Shown here piece after piece: positions 23,278 to 32,571 of a stretch of 64,000 nucleotides of DNA (the first letter of the stretch is position 1; each line of letters opens with the position of its first letter). The stretch lies in NCBI RefSeq assembly GCF_036099295.1, contig NZ_CP107976.1, forward strand, positions 8,556,001 through 8,620,000, in the 5' to 3' direction. The stretch comes from Streptomyces sp. NBC_00358. GTDB lineage: Bacteria > Actinomycetota > Actinomycetes > Streptomycetales > Streptomycetaceae. The notes beneath the pieces are model-generated. The model was not told where the DNA came from. It worked only from the letters and a program-made list of their open reading frames with translations, and searched no databases. A program made the position numbers and the translations under genes.

Positions 23278-23783
23278 AACCGCCCACCGGGGCGTGGCTG
23301 CCCCTACGCGCTGACACGGCGTGGCAGGCGCATATCGCGTTCGCGGCCCCTCGCAGGCCGGCTGGTGCGCGCTTGAGGAGCATCGGCCGCTTCGGTGGCC
23401 GGACGTCCGTCGACAGCGCGTACCTCTTGAACCGGCATCGGTCAGGCCATCACCATGCACTTGTTCTTCGGCTCCAACGCGCTCTACCCGGTGGCCGTCA
23501 TGCCCGGCTGACTCCAGGCCGTCAGCCTGCTCAACCCGCTCAGCTACCAAGTCGACGCCCTGCGGGGTCTGTTGCTCGGAACGCCGGCGCACCTGCCGCT
23601 CGACTACGGCGTCCTGGCCGTGGCCGCGGCCACGGCGCCCTGGCACCCGATCGCATCTGGGCGCTCCAGTATTTCTCCCAACTGGTGCCGCCGGTGAACT
23701 TGAGGGTCGGTGTGGGTGCGTGGGCCGCCCGATCGCGTCGGCGCGGCAGCGATCCAAGCCGGCCGGCGAGTGGCGAGGCGCGC
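23278..23783. other. Non-coding stretch holding a decayed permease fragment
   Basis: There is no intact gene. The middle is the permease-derived copy (23434-23631); the 155 nt before and 150 nt after match nothing I recognise. The right edge is where normal chromosomal genes resume (minus-strand secreted protein). Confidence 0.6.
23434..23631 (+). pseudogene. Decayed copy of the DrrB-like permease 3' region (direct repeat copy B)
   Basis: It aligns gap-free with 19866-20063 of the intact permease at about 93% identity. In the matching frame the Trp codon of MPGWLQ has become TGA (about 23509), and both ends break off abruptly, so it cannot code for a working permease. Same strand as the intact gene. 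It marks the far boundary of the segment with the VOC, SDR and crotonase genes. Confidence 0.88.
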
Positions 23784-24656
23784 TCAGGCGGAGCGTGTGC
23801 GGCGGGAGTTGGCCCACAGGAGAAGTGCGGCGGCGAGGAGTACGCCGCCCGCGGCCCAGGCCACCGTGCCGGTACGGGATGTCCCGGCCGAGTGCTTTGC
23901 GGCTTGCTGAGAAGCACAGGCTTTTCCGGGTGCGGCGGGGGCGATACGCAGACGGGCCCATGGTTTGTCGGGGCCGGTCCGGTCGACGTCGTGCCGGTGG
24001 ACGACGTAGATGCCGGGTGCGGAGTCGCAGGTCAGGGTGGTGGTGGCGGTCAGGACGGCTTTGGCGCCGCGCAGGACGGGGCGGTCGGTGAAGGCGCGGG
24101 AGGTGAGGGTGATGTCTCCGTCCGATCCCTCGTCGTCGTTGTCCGTGATCGTGATGCGGCTGCCGGCCCGGAAGGTCCGTACGTCCCATTCCGACTGGGG
24201 CCACGTCCTGTCCGGAGCCCAGCGCTCCTCCAGCCTGGGCGGAGGCAGTTTCCTGGCCCTGCTCCGGCAGGCGCGGCGTGCCGCCTCGTCGGCGGGTTCC
24301 ACGCGCACCTGTGCCCATCTGAACGGATGCTCCTCCGGGCCCACGTCTCCGGCGCCGCGTTGCGTCACCGGGTAGGTGCCGGGCCGGGCGTCGCAGGCGA
24401 TGGTGACGGTGGTGGTCAGCACCGGATCCATCATGCGCAGCTTCCCTGCCCCAACGAACGCGGGGGAGTTGATCGTTGCGAGGTAAGTGGCATCGCTGGC
24501 CGCGGTGTTGACCGTCAGTGTGTCGCCGGGATGCACCGAGCGGACACTTCCGAACGGGAGCGAGGGTCCGGGCGGCGAGGCCGAGGCCGGCCCGGCTGCC
24601 AGGAAGGGGAGCAGGAGAGGGAGTGCCGCCCACGCGGTCTTGCGGAGTCGGTCCAT
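23784..24656 (-). CDS. Secreted, membrane-anchored protein of unknown function
   Basis: A 290-residue protein with an N-terminal signal (AALPLLLPFLAAGPASA, cleavage after ASA about residue 27), an extracellular beta-rich region with two similar halves (LTTTVTIACDARPGTYPVT and LTATTTLTCDSAPGIYVVH, each followed by an RVEP- or RIAP-type strand) and a C-terminal helix (VAWAAGGVLLAAALLLWA) ending in RRTRSA. The repeated T-x-x-C-D-x-x-PG-x-Y motif indicates two copies of one domain. Topology: outside the cell with a C-terminal anchor. It is divergent from the protease gene. I do not recognise the domain; a cell-envelope structural or adhesive role is possible. Confidence 0.75.
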   Translation of the reverse strand: MDRLRKTAWAALPLLLPFLAAGPASASPPGPSLPFGSVRSVHPGDTLTVNTAASDATYLATINSPAFVGAGKLRMMDPVLTTTVTIACDARPGTYPVTQRGAGDVGPEEHPFRWAQVRVEPADEAARRACRSRARKLPPPRLEERWAPDRTWPQSEWDVRTFRAGSRITITDNDDEGSDGDITLTSRAFTDRPVLRGAKAVLTATTTLTCDSAPGIYVVHRHDVDRTGPDKPWARLRIAPAAPGKACASQQAAKHSAGTSRTGTVAWAAGGVLLAAALLLWANSRRTRSA

Positions 24657-24743
24657 CGCTGCACCCTGTCCTCTTATTTGATGCCATGTCGGTTATCGCT
24701 CGCTAGTACACTACCGCCATCCCATTGAACATATGTGCGAGTT

Positions 24744-26828
24744 ATGGGTAGTTCGGGCCCGCTCACTGTTCGGCCCTCTTCAAGACGGAAAGGCATCTTC
24801 TTGCGTTCCAGATGCAGATGGATTCAAGCCCTTGCGCTCGGACTGGGCGCAGGAGTTCTCGGCGCCGGGACGGCATGGGCCGGGACAGGTGATCCGTCAT
24901 CACTGGTCTTCGTCCCACCGACGGCCTCCGCACCGCCGCATACTCCCGGCACCGGGCCGCAGGTCCTGCCGACGCTGTCCCCGCCGTCGTCGACGGTCGC
25001 GGGGGCCGTCGACCCGACCGACTCCGCCACCCCCTCGGACGCCTCGACGCAGCCCGCCGAGCCGTCCCCTTCGCAGTCTGCCGAGCCGACCATCTTTCCC
25101 TCTCCCTCGGACGGGCCGAGTCCGAGAGAGGAGGAGAGGTACTGGACGGCGGAGCGCATGGCCGACGCGGTCCCGGTCGACGGCCCGCCGGACCCCGCTC
25201 AGGCCGCCTCGAAGCACGGCATCGCGGCCGGCGCCGCGCACCGGCCGCCGCCGTCGGGCACCCCCACCCCGGAGCACTTCCCCGGCCATCCGATGGTGGG
25301 CACGTTCTTCTTCGACGGCAAGCCGCTCGGCGGCCCGAAGACGTACTGCACGGGCAGCGTCGTGCACACGGCCGCCAAGGACATCGTCCTGACCGCCGGA
25401 CACTGCGGGCTCGGCCTGAAGTCAGCCACCCACCGCATCTTCGTGCCGCGCTACCGCGTCGGCCGGCCCGCCGCCGAGCAACCGGACGGCGTGTTCACGG
25501 TGTCCCAGCTCTACATAGACCCGCGCTACGAGAGGAACAGCAAGAAGGCGGTCTCCGACCTCGACCTGGCTTTCGCTCAGGTCGGCCCCAACGGCCGGGG
25601 CAAGGTGGAGGATGTCACGGGAGCCCTGACCTTCACGCCGACCAGCAGCTACCACCACAAGGTCACGGTCATCGGCTATCCCGACGACGCCGGTGTCAAC
25701 CCCGGCCACGCGCCGGTCCGCTGCCCCGTCAGCACCTCCCAACTGCCAGGCTTCCGGCAGATGCGCATGACCTGCACCGGCTTCTACGGTGGTGTTTCCG
25801 GCGGCCCGTGGATCGAGGCTTACAACAGCACCAACGGCACCGGCAAGGTGATCGGCAACACCGGCGGGTACAACGGCGGTGGCAACGACGCCAACGACGA
25901 CTGGGTGACCTACGCGCCGATCTACGGCAAGGACGCCCAGGACCTGTTCGCCGACGCCGCCGCGCATCGGAAAGTGGATGGCGACAAGCCGCCGTACCAG
26001 CCGTCCGGAGACCCCTGGCTGCCCGGCGCGGCGACCACCTGGCAGAAGGCCAACCTGATGGCCTCGGGCGACTTCCGCCGGACCGGCCACAGCGACATGA
26101 TCGTGGTCTGGTCCGACGGCGAGGTCACGCTCTACCCCGGCAACGGACACGGCGGCTACGACCCCGAGCGGCGGCTGCTGCCCAAGAACTCCACGTGGAA
26201 GAACGCCAAGACCATCACGGCGGGCGACTTCACCGGGTCCAACCGGTTCGACCTGCTGGTCCGCTGGGTCGACGGCGAGGTGACACTGTACGGCGACGTC
26301 GGCTCCAAAGGACTGAACTGGGCCGGCACCCAGATGATCAAACCCAACGACCTCTGGAAGAACGCGACTCAGATCACCGCGGGCCGCTTCGCCGCCTCGA
26401 CGCACGTCAGCGACCTCGTCGTGCGCTGGGTCGACGGCGAGCTGACCCTCTACACGAACGTCAGCGCCGGCACCTTCGGGCAGGAGCACCAGCTGAAGCC
26501 GAAGAACGACACCTGGCGGGACGCCACACTCCTGACGGCGGGTGAGTTCTCCGGCAACCAGAAATGGGACCTCATGGTGCGCTGGACCGACGGCGAGCTC
26601 GACGACTACGTCGGTACGACGACCTCGGGCCTCGGCGGCGAGCATCGCATCCTGGACCCCAACGGGCGCTGGAAGCACGACGCGGCCATGACGACCGGCG
26701 ACTTCACCGGCAACGGCCGTACCGACGACCTCGTCATCCGCTGGTCCGACGGCGAGACCACGATGTACACCGTTACCCTCGCCGACCGGCTGGGAACCGA
26801 ACGCACGCTCGTCGCCCCGACCTCGTGA
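24744..26828 (+). CDS. Secreted trypsin-like serine protease with C-terminal VCBS/FG-GAP-like repeats
   Basis: About 694 residues. A long-n-region signal (WIQALALGLGAGVLGAGTAWA) and a Pro/Ser/Thr-rich linker precede a chymotrypsin-fold domain (about 185-400). The triad is His220 (LTAGHCG), Asp274 (SDLDLAF) and Ser352 (GGVSGGP). Residues about 430-690 contain five repeats of the form AGDFxxxxxxDLLVRWxDGExTLY, related to FG-GAP/VCBS propeller units, likely for binding a surface. I take the ATG at 24744; a GTG 9 nt upstream is in frame. The start lies in an AT-rich divergent promoter region. A strong terminator follows. Role: extracellular proteolysis. Confidence 0.88.
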   Translation: MGSSGPLTVRPSSRRKGIFLRSRCRWIQALALGLGAGVLGAGTAWAGTGDPSSLVFVPPTASAPPHTPGTGPQVLPTLSPPSSTVAGAVDPTDSATPSDASTQPAEPSPSQSAEPTIFPSPSDGPSPREEERYWTAERMADAVPVDGPPDPAQAASKHGIAAGAAHRPPPSGTPTPEHFPGHPMVGTFFFDGKPLGGPKTYCTGSVVHTAAKDIVLTAGHCGLGLKSATHRIFVPRYRVGRPAAEQPDGVFTVSQLYIDPRYERNSKKAVSDLDLAFAQVGPNGRGKVEDVTGALTFTPTSSYHHKVTVIGYPDDAGVNPGHAPVRCPVSTSQLPGFRQMRMTCTGFYGGVSGGPWIEAYNSTNGTGKVIGNTGGYNGGGNDANDDWVTYAPIYGKDAQDLFADAAAHRKVDGDKPPYQPSGDPWLPGAATTWQKANLMASGDFRRTGHSDMIVVWSDGEVTLYPGNGHGGYDPERRLLPKNSTWKNAKTITAGDFTGSNRFDLLVRWVDGEVTLYGDVGSKGLNWAGTQMIKPNDLWKNATQITAGRFAASTHVSDLVVRWVDGELTLYTNVSAGTFGQEHQLKPKNDTWRDATLLTAGEFSGNQKWDLMVRWTDGELDDYVGTTTSGLGGEHRILDPNGRWKHDAAMTTGDFTGNGRTDDLVIRWSDGETTMYTVTLADRLGTERTLVAPTS

Positions 26829-27181
26829 GCCCGTCAGCGCGGAGGTCGTCCCGCGGCCGGCTGCCTGGTTCGGGTGGCACGGCGAAGCCCCGGGCCCACG
26901 GACCCGGGGCTTCGTGCGGCCGCCGGTCCTGGCGGCACCGCGCAGGCTCTTGCCGTCAACTGAGAGTCGTGTCTGCTCCACGTTCCATGCCCGCGTCAGG
27001 ACAACCGCTCAACCCGTGACCATGCCGAAGCCCTGACAGGTTCAGATCGCGTTCGTGGTCCTCCTGGACAGGCGACGGCGACCCCGCCCGTTGATCGATT
27101 GGTGAGGCCGGGCGGTCAGGCTTAACGTCGATGGAGTGAACATCCACGTTCACCGCGACCCGAGATGCAGGGCCATCCCCC
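26829..27181. other. Intergenic stretch with one terminator
   Basis: The first 90 nt contain the terminator at 26883-26914. The remainder leads to the MFS gene and holds no gene; its last 100 nt presumably contain the MFS promoter, which I cannot place. Confidence 0.5.
26883..26914 (+). terminator. Terminator hairpin after the serine protease
   Basis: CGAAGCCCCGGG pairs perfectly with CCCGGGGCTTCG around an 8-nt loop, 55 nt past the stop. CTTCGTGC follows. Confidence 0.7.
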
Positions 27182-28786
27182 ATGACGGCCGATCACGCGA
27201 CATCCTCCGAGTCTGCCGAATCCCCGCACCGGGGACGGGGCAGCGGTATAGCGCTCCTCGTCATCGCCTCGTGTCAGCTGATGGTGGTCCTGGACATCAC
27301 CATCGTGAACATCGCGCTGCCGCACATCCAGACCGCGCTCGGCTTCTCCACCGAGAACCTCTCCTGGGTGATCAACGCCTACACGCTGACCTTCGGCGGT
27401 CTGCTGCTGCTCGGCGGACGATCCGGGGACATCCTCGGCAGACGCCGGGTCTTCATGTTCGGCGTGCTGCTCTTCGCGTTCGCGTCACTGCTCGGCGGAC
27501 TCTCCCAGGAATCCTGGCAGTTGCTCGCCGCACGCTCGCTGCAGGGCGTCGGCGGAGCCATCGCCTCGCCCACCGCGCTGGCCCTGATCACCACCACCTT
27601 CCGTGAAGGGCCGGAGCGCAACAGGGCGTTCGGCGTGTTCGCGGCCGTCTCCGCGGGCGGCAGCGCGATCGGGCTGCTGGCCGGCGGCATCCTCGTCGAA
27701 TGGCTGGACTGGCGCTGGGTCTTCTTCGTCAACATCCCCATCGGCCTGCTGATCGTGCTCGCCACCCCCCGCTACATCAAGGAGTCCAAGCGCCACGCGG
27801 GCCACTTCGACTTCCTGGGCGCCCTCACCTCGACGCTCGGCATGGTGCTGCTCGTCTACGGCTTCATCCGGGCCTCGGAGAAGGGCTGGAGCAACCCCGT
27901 CACCCTCGCGGCCTTCGGGGCGGCGGTGGTGTTCCTGATCGCCTTCATCGCCGTCGAACGCCGGTCGAGACAGCCCATCACACCGCTGTGGATGTTCCGC
28001 GACCGCAACCGCTCGGGCGTCTACGCGATGATGCTGAGCCTGTCCGCCGCGATCTTCGGGATGTTCTTCTTCCTGACCCTGTTCGTGCAGAACATCCTGG
28101 GCTTCAGCCCGCTCAAGGCCGGCTTCGCCTTCCTGCCGATCAGCGCGATCATCGCGGTCGGCGCGGGATTCGCCTCGAACCTGCTGCCCAGGTGGGGGCC
28201 GAAACCCTTCATGGCCGTGGGCGCGGTCCTGTGCGCCCTCGGCCTCGGCTGGCTGACGCTGACCGACGTCGACAGCACGTATCTCGGCAGCATCCTCGGA
28301 CCCACCCTGGTCTTCGGCTTCGGCATGGGGCTGCAGTTCGTGTCGCTGACGCTGATGGCCGTGTCCGGAGTCCAGCCCAAGGAGACGGGTGCCGCCTCCG
28401 GCATCCTCAACGCCACCCAGCAGGTCGGCGGTTCCCTCGGCCTCTCCGTGCTGGTGACGGTCTTCGGCACGGCGAGCCGCAACGAGGCCACGAGCCAGGT
28501 CGCGAACTTCATGTCGACGGCGACCCCGGCGCAACGGCTGCAGTTCCGCAGGACGGGACAGCTTCCGGCGCCCTGGAGCGAGCAGGTGCTGACGTCCGGC
28601 GTCTCGGGGGCGTTCGTCGCGGCCGCCGTCTTCGCCGTCTTCGCCGCGCTGGTCGCCCTGTTCGTCATCCAGGTGCGCCCCTCCGACCTGGAGCGGCTCC
28701 AGGGAGGCGCCGCCTCCCTCACCCCCGCCGACGGAAGCGGCGACGCGGCGGGCGCGTCGCCCCGCGGCCCCGACGGCGGAGCCTGA
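27182..28786 (+). CDS. MFS drug exporter, EmrB/QacA (DHA2, 14-helix) family
   Basis: A 534-residue transporter with about 14 transmembrane helices. Motif A appears as LGGRSGDILGRRRVFMFG, and the proton/drug motif is VVLDITIVNIALPHIQ in the first helix, both DHA2 hallmarks. The N-terminal 20 residues are cytosolic and acidic; the C-terminal 35 are Ala/Gly-rich and disordered. It should expel a hydrophobic drug or metabolite in exchange for protons. The ATG at 27182 has only a weak purine tract upstream. No regulator gene is adjacent. Convergent with the large sensor phosphatase. Confidence 0.92.
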   Translation: MTADHATSSESAESPHRGRGSGIALLVIASCQLMVVLDITIVNIALPHIQTALGFSTENLSWVINAYTLTFGGLLLLGGRSGDILGRRRVFMFGVLLFAFASLLGGLSQESWQLLAARSLQGVGGAIASPTALALITTTFREGPERNRAFGVFAAVSAGGSAIGLLAGGILVEWLDWRWVFFVNIPIGLLIVLATPRYIKESKRHAGHFDFLGALTSTLGMVLLVYGFIRASEKGWSNPVTLAAFGAAVVFLIAFIAVERRSRQPITPLWMFRDRNRSGVYAMMLSLSAAIFGMFFFLTLFVQNILGFSPLKAGFAFLPISAIIAVGAGFASNLLPRWGPKPFMAVGAVLCALGLGWLTLTDVDSTYLGSILGPTLVFGFGMGLQFVSLTLMAVSGVQPKETGAASGILNATQQVGGSLGLSVLVTVFGTASRNEATSQVANFMSTATPAQRLQFRRTGQLPAPWSEQVLTSGVSGAFVAAAVFAVFAALVALFVIQVRPSDLERLQGGAASLTPADGSGDAAGASPRGPDGGA

Positions 28787-28830
28787 CGTCCGCGCTGCCG
28801 TCGGCCCGGCCGTCCTGACGAGCGGCCGGC

Positions 28831-31563
28831 TCAGGGCAGCGGCTGCTCCGCCCAGATGACCTTGCCCTCGGGTGTGTAGCGGGTGCCCCACCGGTCGGTG
28901 AGCTGGGCGACCAGGAACAGGCCGCGCCCGCCCTCGTCCGTCGTCGCCGCGTACCGCAGATGCGGTGAGGTGCTGCTGCCGTCGAAGACCTCGCAGATCA
29001 GCGTGCGGTCCAGCAGCACGCGGACCCCGATGGGCCCGTTGCCGTAGCGGATCGCGTTGGTCACCAGCTCACTGAGGATCAGCTCCGTGGTGAACGCCAT
29101 CTCCTCCAGCCCCCACCGCGCGAGCTGACGGCTGACCGAGGCACGCACCTCGCCGACGGCGGCCGGTTCGGACGGCACCTCCCACGTGGCGATCCGGTCG
29201 GCGCCGAGGGCGTGCGTACGGGCCACGATCAGGGCGATGTCGTCGCTCGGCCGGGCCGGCAGCAGGGCGTCCAGGACGGCCCGGCAGGTGTCCTCCGGTG
29301 AACGGTCGGCCCCGGCCAGCGCCGTGCGCAGCAGTTCGAGCCCCACGTCGATGTCCCGCCCCCGGTCCTCGACCAGGCCGTCCGTGTAGAGCACCAGCCG
29401 GCTGCCCTCCTCCAGTTCCAGTTCGGCCGTCTCGAACGGCAGACCGCCCAGTCCGAGCGGCGGACCGGCCGGCACGTCGGGGAAGTCGACACTGCCGTCG
29501 GGACGGATCACCGCGGGCGGCGGATGCCCGGCGCGGGCGACGGTGCAGCGCCGGGTCGTCGGATCGTAGACGGCGTAGACGCAGGTCGCGCCGGTGACGG
29601 CGGCTCCGCTGTCCTCCGGCATCTCGTCCTGGTCGATCCGGCCGACGAGCTCGTCCAGGAGGCCGAGCAGTTCGTCGGGCGGCAGATCGAGAGCCGAGAA
29701 GTTGTGGACGGCCGTACGCAGTCGCCCCATCGTCGCGGCGGCCAGCAGCCCATGGCCGACGACATCGCCCACCACGACCGCGACCCGGGCACCGGGCAGC
29801 GGCAGTACGTCGAACCAGTCGCCGCCGACCCCGGCCTGGGCCGGCAGATAGCGGTAGGCGAGGTCGAGGGCGCTCTGGTCGGGCAGGGTGCGCGGCAGCA
29901 GGCTGCGCTGGAGCGTCACGGCCATCGTGTGCTCACGGGTGTAGCGGCGCGCGTTGTCGATGGAGACCGCAGCGCGGGCGACAAGTTCCTCGGCGAGGGC
30001 CAGATCCTCCACGTCGAAGGGGTCCGGCTTCTCGGAGCGCCAGAAGTTGACCACTCCCATCACCAGGGGGCCGACCCGCAGCGGGACGGTGATCAGGGAG
30101 TGGATTCCGTAGTCCACGACCTGAGCCGTGCGTTGCAGGTCCTGGGCGAGCCAGCCCGGAGCGCCGCCGAGGTCGGGTTCGACGACGGCCTCGCCGGTGC
30201 GCAGGCTGTGGGCCTGCGGCGTGGAGGGCACGAACCCGATGTGCTCGCCGACCGGATAGAGCGGCGCGTCCTTGCGGATGCCGCCGGAGGCGGTGCGGCG
30301 CAGACCGGCACTCGCGTCCGGCTCCTGCCCGTTGAGTACGGCGTCGGCCAGGTCCACGGTGACGAAGTCCGCGAACCGGGGGACGGCGACCTCCGCCAGT
30401 TCCTCGGCCGTCCGCGTGACGTCCAGGCTCGTACCGATGCCCACACCGGCGTCGTACAGCAGTTTGAGCCGTTCGCGGGCGATCTCGGCCCGGCCGGAGA
30501 GCGCGCGCAGTTCGGTCGAGTCACGGAGCGTGGCGACGCTGCCGGCCGGTCCGCCCCGCAGGTCGGTGGGCCGCTGGTTGACGGCCAGGAGCTGGTCCCC
30601 GACCAGGTGCACCTCGTCGGTGGCGACACGCCCGGAGGTCAGCAGCTCCGCGGTGGCCGCGTCGAGGCCGAGCTCCTGGACGAGACGCCCCTCGGCGTCC
30701 GCGGGCAGGTCGAGCAGGCGGTTCGCCTCGTCGTTGGCCAGGAGCAGCCGCCCCTCCGCGCCGACGATGATCACTCCCTCCCGGACCGAGTGCAGTACGG
30801 CGTCGTGGTGTTCGTACATCCGGGTCATCTCGTACGGGCCCAGGCCGTGCGTCTGGTGCAGCAGGCGCCGGCTCACCAGTGCCGTGCTCGCGGTCGCGAG
30901 GGCGAGCGCGGCGGCGGCGGCGCCCAGCAGGAGCGGCAACTGGCGGTCGGCGGCGCCGCCCACGTTCGCCGTGGTGATCCCGGCCGACACCATGCCGACG
31001 ACCTTGCCGTCGGGTGCCTTGATGGGGACCGTGGCCTGCACGAGCGGTCCGAGCGTGCCGTTGATCTGCTCGGTGATGGAGTGCCCGGCCAGCACCGGCG
31101 CGGTGGTCCCGACGAACTTCTTCCCGATCCGGTCGGGCTTGGGGTGGGTGTAGCGGATCGCGTCGGTGTTCAGCACGACGATGAAGTCCACGTCCGACGC
31201 CTTGCGGGCGGCTTCGGCGCTGGGCTGCAGCAGGGCCGTGGGGTGGGGGGCGCTGAGCGCCGCGCGCGTGCCGGGCGCGTTGGCGAAGGTCTCGGCGACG
31301 GCGAGCGAGCGGTTGCGGGCCTCCTGGGTGCTGTCGTGCCGCACCTGGAGAACCAGTGCGACCACCGCGGCGACGACCAGGAGCAGCACGATCACCACTT
31401 GCAGGACGAACACCTGTCCGGCGACAGTGCGCCCGCCGAGAGCGGAACGGAGCCCGTTGGACGGGCCTTGCCTGTGCTTGCCTTCGTGTGACCCACGCTG
31501 ATGGTGCGCTTTGCTGGGGCGGCGGGTCGACTGAGCCCGGGTTCGACCCAATAGTCCGACCAT
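28831..31563 (-). CDS. Membrane sensor with Cache, PAS, GAF, PP2C phosphatase and HATPase domains
   Basis: The 910-residue protein combines sensing and both partner-switching activities. Order: helix at about 50-70, extracellular single-Cache/DcuS-like sensor (about 75-205, with DVDFIVVLNTDAIRYTHP), second helix (about 210-230), PAS (about 250-350), GAF (about 370-540), SpoIIE PP2C (about 560-760: VGGDWFDVLPL, VGDVVGHGLLAA, YTDGLVEDRG, SDDIALIVA) and C-terminal HATPase_c_2 (about 780-905: LILSELVTNAIRYGNG, EGGRGLFLVAQL). DcuS/CitA-type sensors bind small carboxylates, so a C4-dicarboxylate- or citrate-type signal is plausible. No clear Shine-Dalgarno precedes the ATG at 31563. The HATPase could itself be an anti-sigma module. 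Confidence 0.9.
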   Translation of the reverse strand: MVGLLGRTRAQSTRRPSKAHHQRGSHEGKHRQGPSNGLRSALGGRTVAGQVFVLQVVIVLLLVVAAVVALVLQVRHDSTQEARNRSLAVAETFANAPGTRAALSAPHPTALLQPSAEAARKASDVDFIVVLNTDAIRYTHPKPDRIGKKFVGTTAPVLAGHSITEQINGTLGPLVQATVPIKAPDGKVVGMVSAGITTANVGGAADRQLPLLLGAAAAALALATASTALVSRRLLHQTHGLGPYEMTRMYEHHDAVLHSVREGVIIVGAEGRLLLANDEANRLLDLPADAEGRLVQELGLDAATAELLTSGRVATDEVHLVGDQLLAVNQRPTDLRGGPAGSVATLRDSTELRALSGRAEIARERLKLLYDAGVGIGTSLDVTRTAEELAEVAVPRFADFVTVDLADAVLNGQEPDASAGLRRTASGGIRKDAPLYPVGEHIGFVPSTPQAHSLRTGEAVVEPDLGGAPGWLAQDLQRTAQVVDYGIHSLITVPLRVGPLVMGVVNFWRSEKPDPFDVEDLALAEELVARAAVSIDNARRYTREHTMAVTLQRSLLPRTLPDQSALDLAYRYLPAQAGVGGDWFDVLPLPGARVAVVVGDVVGHGLLAAATMGRLRTAVHNFSALDLPPDELLGLLDELVGRIDQDEMPEDSGAAVTGATCVYAVYDPTTRRCTVARAGHPPPAVIRPDGSVDFPDVPAGPPLGLGGLPFETAELELEEGSRLVLYTDGLVEDRGRDIDVGLELLRTALAGADRSPEDTCRAVLDALLPARPSDDIALIVARTHALGADRIATWEVPSEPAAVGEVRASVSRQLARWGLEEMAFTTELILSELVTNAIRYGNGPIGVRVLLDRTLICEVFDGSSTSPHLRYAATTDEGGRGLFLVAQLTDRWGTRYTPEGKVIWAEQPLP

Positions 31564-31752
31564 GTGCTATGTCTACACTGCCCGGCGCCAGGTGGCGAGG
31601 GGCATCACGCACAGTGACCGGGCTTCCTCCCGTTCGGGAGCCCGTGCGCGGGCCGCCCCGGCGTGGGCGACGCTGCTCCCGCGGGCGTCCGGCCGCATGA
31701 TGGAGACGTATCTCTTTCACCCCCATGTGTCGCTTCGGCGCGGGAGGCACTG

Positions 31753-31989
31753 ATGAAGACCGTGGACCGCTACCGGCTGACCTTCACCCATCCCGGACCG
31801 GACGCGCGCATGGTGACGGACGAGGTGGTCGTCGAACGGACGAGCACCAACGGGCCGGGCGGGCATCCGGTGTACAGCGATCCCACCGGCATTCTCCGCG
31901 CCGAGATCAGCGCGGCGGGCGAGGTCCGCATGCTGGCCAGCGGCGCCTACCAGTCCCCGATCAACCCGTCCGCCGAACCGATCGCCTGA
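31753..31989 (+). CDS. Small conserved streptomycete protein (DUF6296-like)
   Basis: A 78-residue protein. The pattern RYRLTFTHPGP, then DEVVVERT and GPGGHPVYSDPTGILRAEI is that of a small streptomycete family I associate with DUF6296, of unknown function. It is soluble, with alternating beta strands. The ATG at 31753 is preceded by GGGAGG. It is divergent from the large sensor phosphatase, and its 3' end overlaps the end of the convergent acetyltransferase gene by 43 nt. Confidence 0.7.
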   Translation: MKTVDRYRLTFTHPGPDARMVTDEVVVERTSTNGPGGHPVYSDPTGILRAEISAAGEVRMLASGAYQSPINPSAEPIA

Positions 31990-32507
31990 ACGGCGGCGCG
32001 CGCCGCCGGGAGCGCCGCGTCCGCGGCCGTGAGGTCCCGTTCCAGGCGGAGGCCCGGACGGCCCCTCAGTTCGATGTCGCCGGTGACGCGGAATCCCGTG
32101 CGAGCCAGCACGGTCCGGGACGCCGCGTTGTCCGCGGTCGTCCTGGCCCGGAGGGTCCTGAGGCCGTACGCGGTCGCGGCCAGGGCGCAGATCTCCCGGA
32201 CCGCTGCGGTGGCGAGCCCCCGTCCGGTGGCCCGCTCCGCGACGCGGTACCCGAGTTCCGCCGAACCGTGCGCCACGTCGACCAGGTTGAAGCGTCCCAG
32301 CACGGCGCCGGCGTCGTCCACCACGAGATGGAAGAGCTCCAGTCCCGTGGCCTGGCAGGCCACCAGTTCACGAAGGCGGGTGTCGAATTCGGCGAAGTAG
32401 GCGTCCCCGCGATCGGGGATCGTCGCGGCGAAATAGCCGCGGTTCTCCCGTTCGAACGCGAGCAGCGCGGCCGAGTGGTCGAGGCGGAGGCGTTCGAGTC
32501 GGGCCAT
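31947..32507 (-). CDS. GNAT-family N-acetyltransferase, RimJ/RimL type
   Basis: A 186-residue protein with the GNAT fold. LFHLVVDDAGAVLGRFNLVD is the central strand pair, VAERATGRGLATAAVREICALA is motif A binding the acetyl-CoA pyrophosphate (RxxGxG/A as RATGRGLA), and NAASRTVLARTGFRVTGDIEL is motif B, as in ribosomal-protein alanine acetyltransferases. The acceptor is unknown (protein N-terminus, antibiotic or metabolite). The C-terminal 25 residues are Ala-rich and overlap the convergent small gene. The start at 32507 is the first in the frame. Confidence 0.88.
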   Translation of the reverse strand: MARLERLRLDHSAALLAFERENRGYFAATIPDRGDAYFAEFDTRLRELVACQATGLELFHLVVDDAGAVLGRFNLVDVAHGSAELGYRVAERATGRGLATAAVREICALAATAYGLRTLRARTTADNAASRTVLARTGFRVTGDIELRGRPGLRLERDLTAADAALPAARAAVQAIGSADGLIGDW

Positions 32508-32571
32508 CCGGCCATGCTAGGAACTCGGGCGGTCCCGGGCACCCGGGTTTTCCTCGGCCGCGGTGGAGGTG

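Noticed and set aside
23434..23631. A second functional ABC permease
   Set aside because: Only 198 nt are preserved, with an in-frame TGA and no start.
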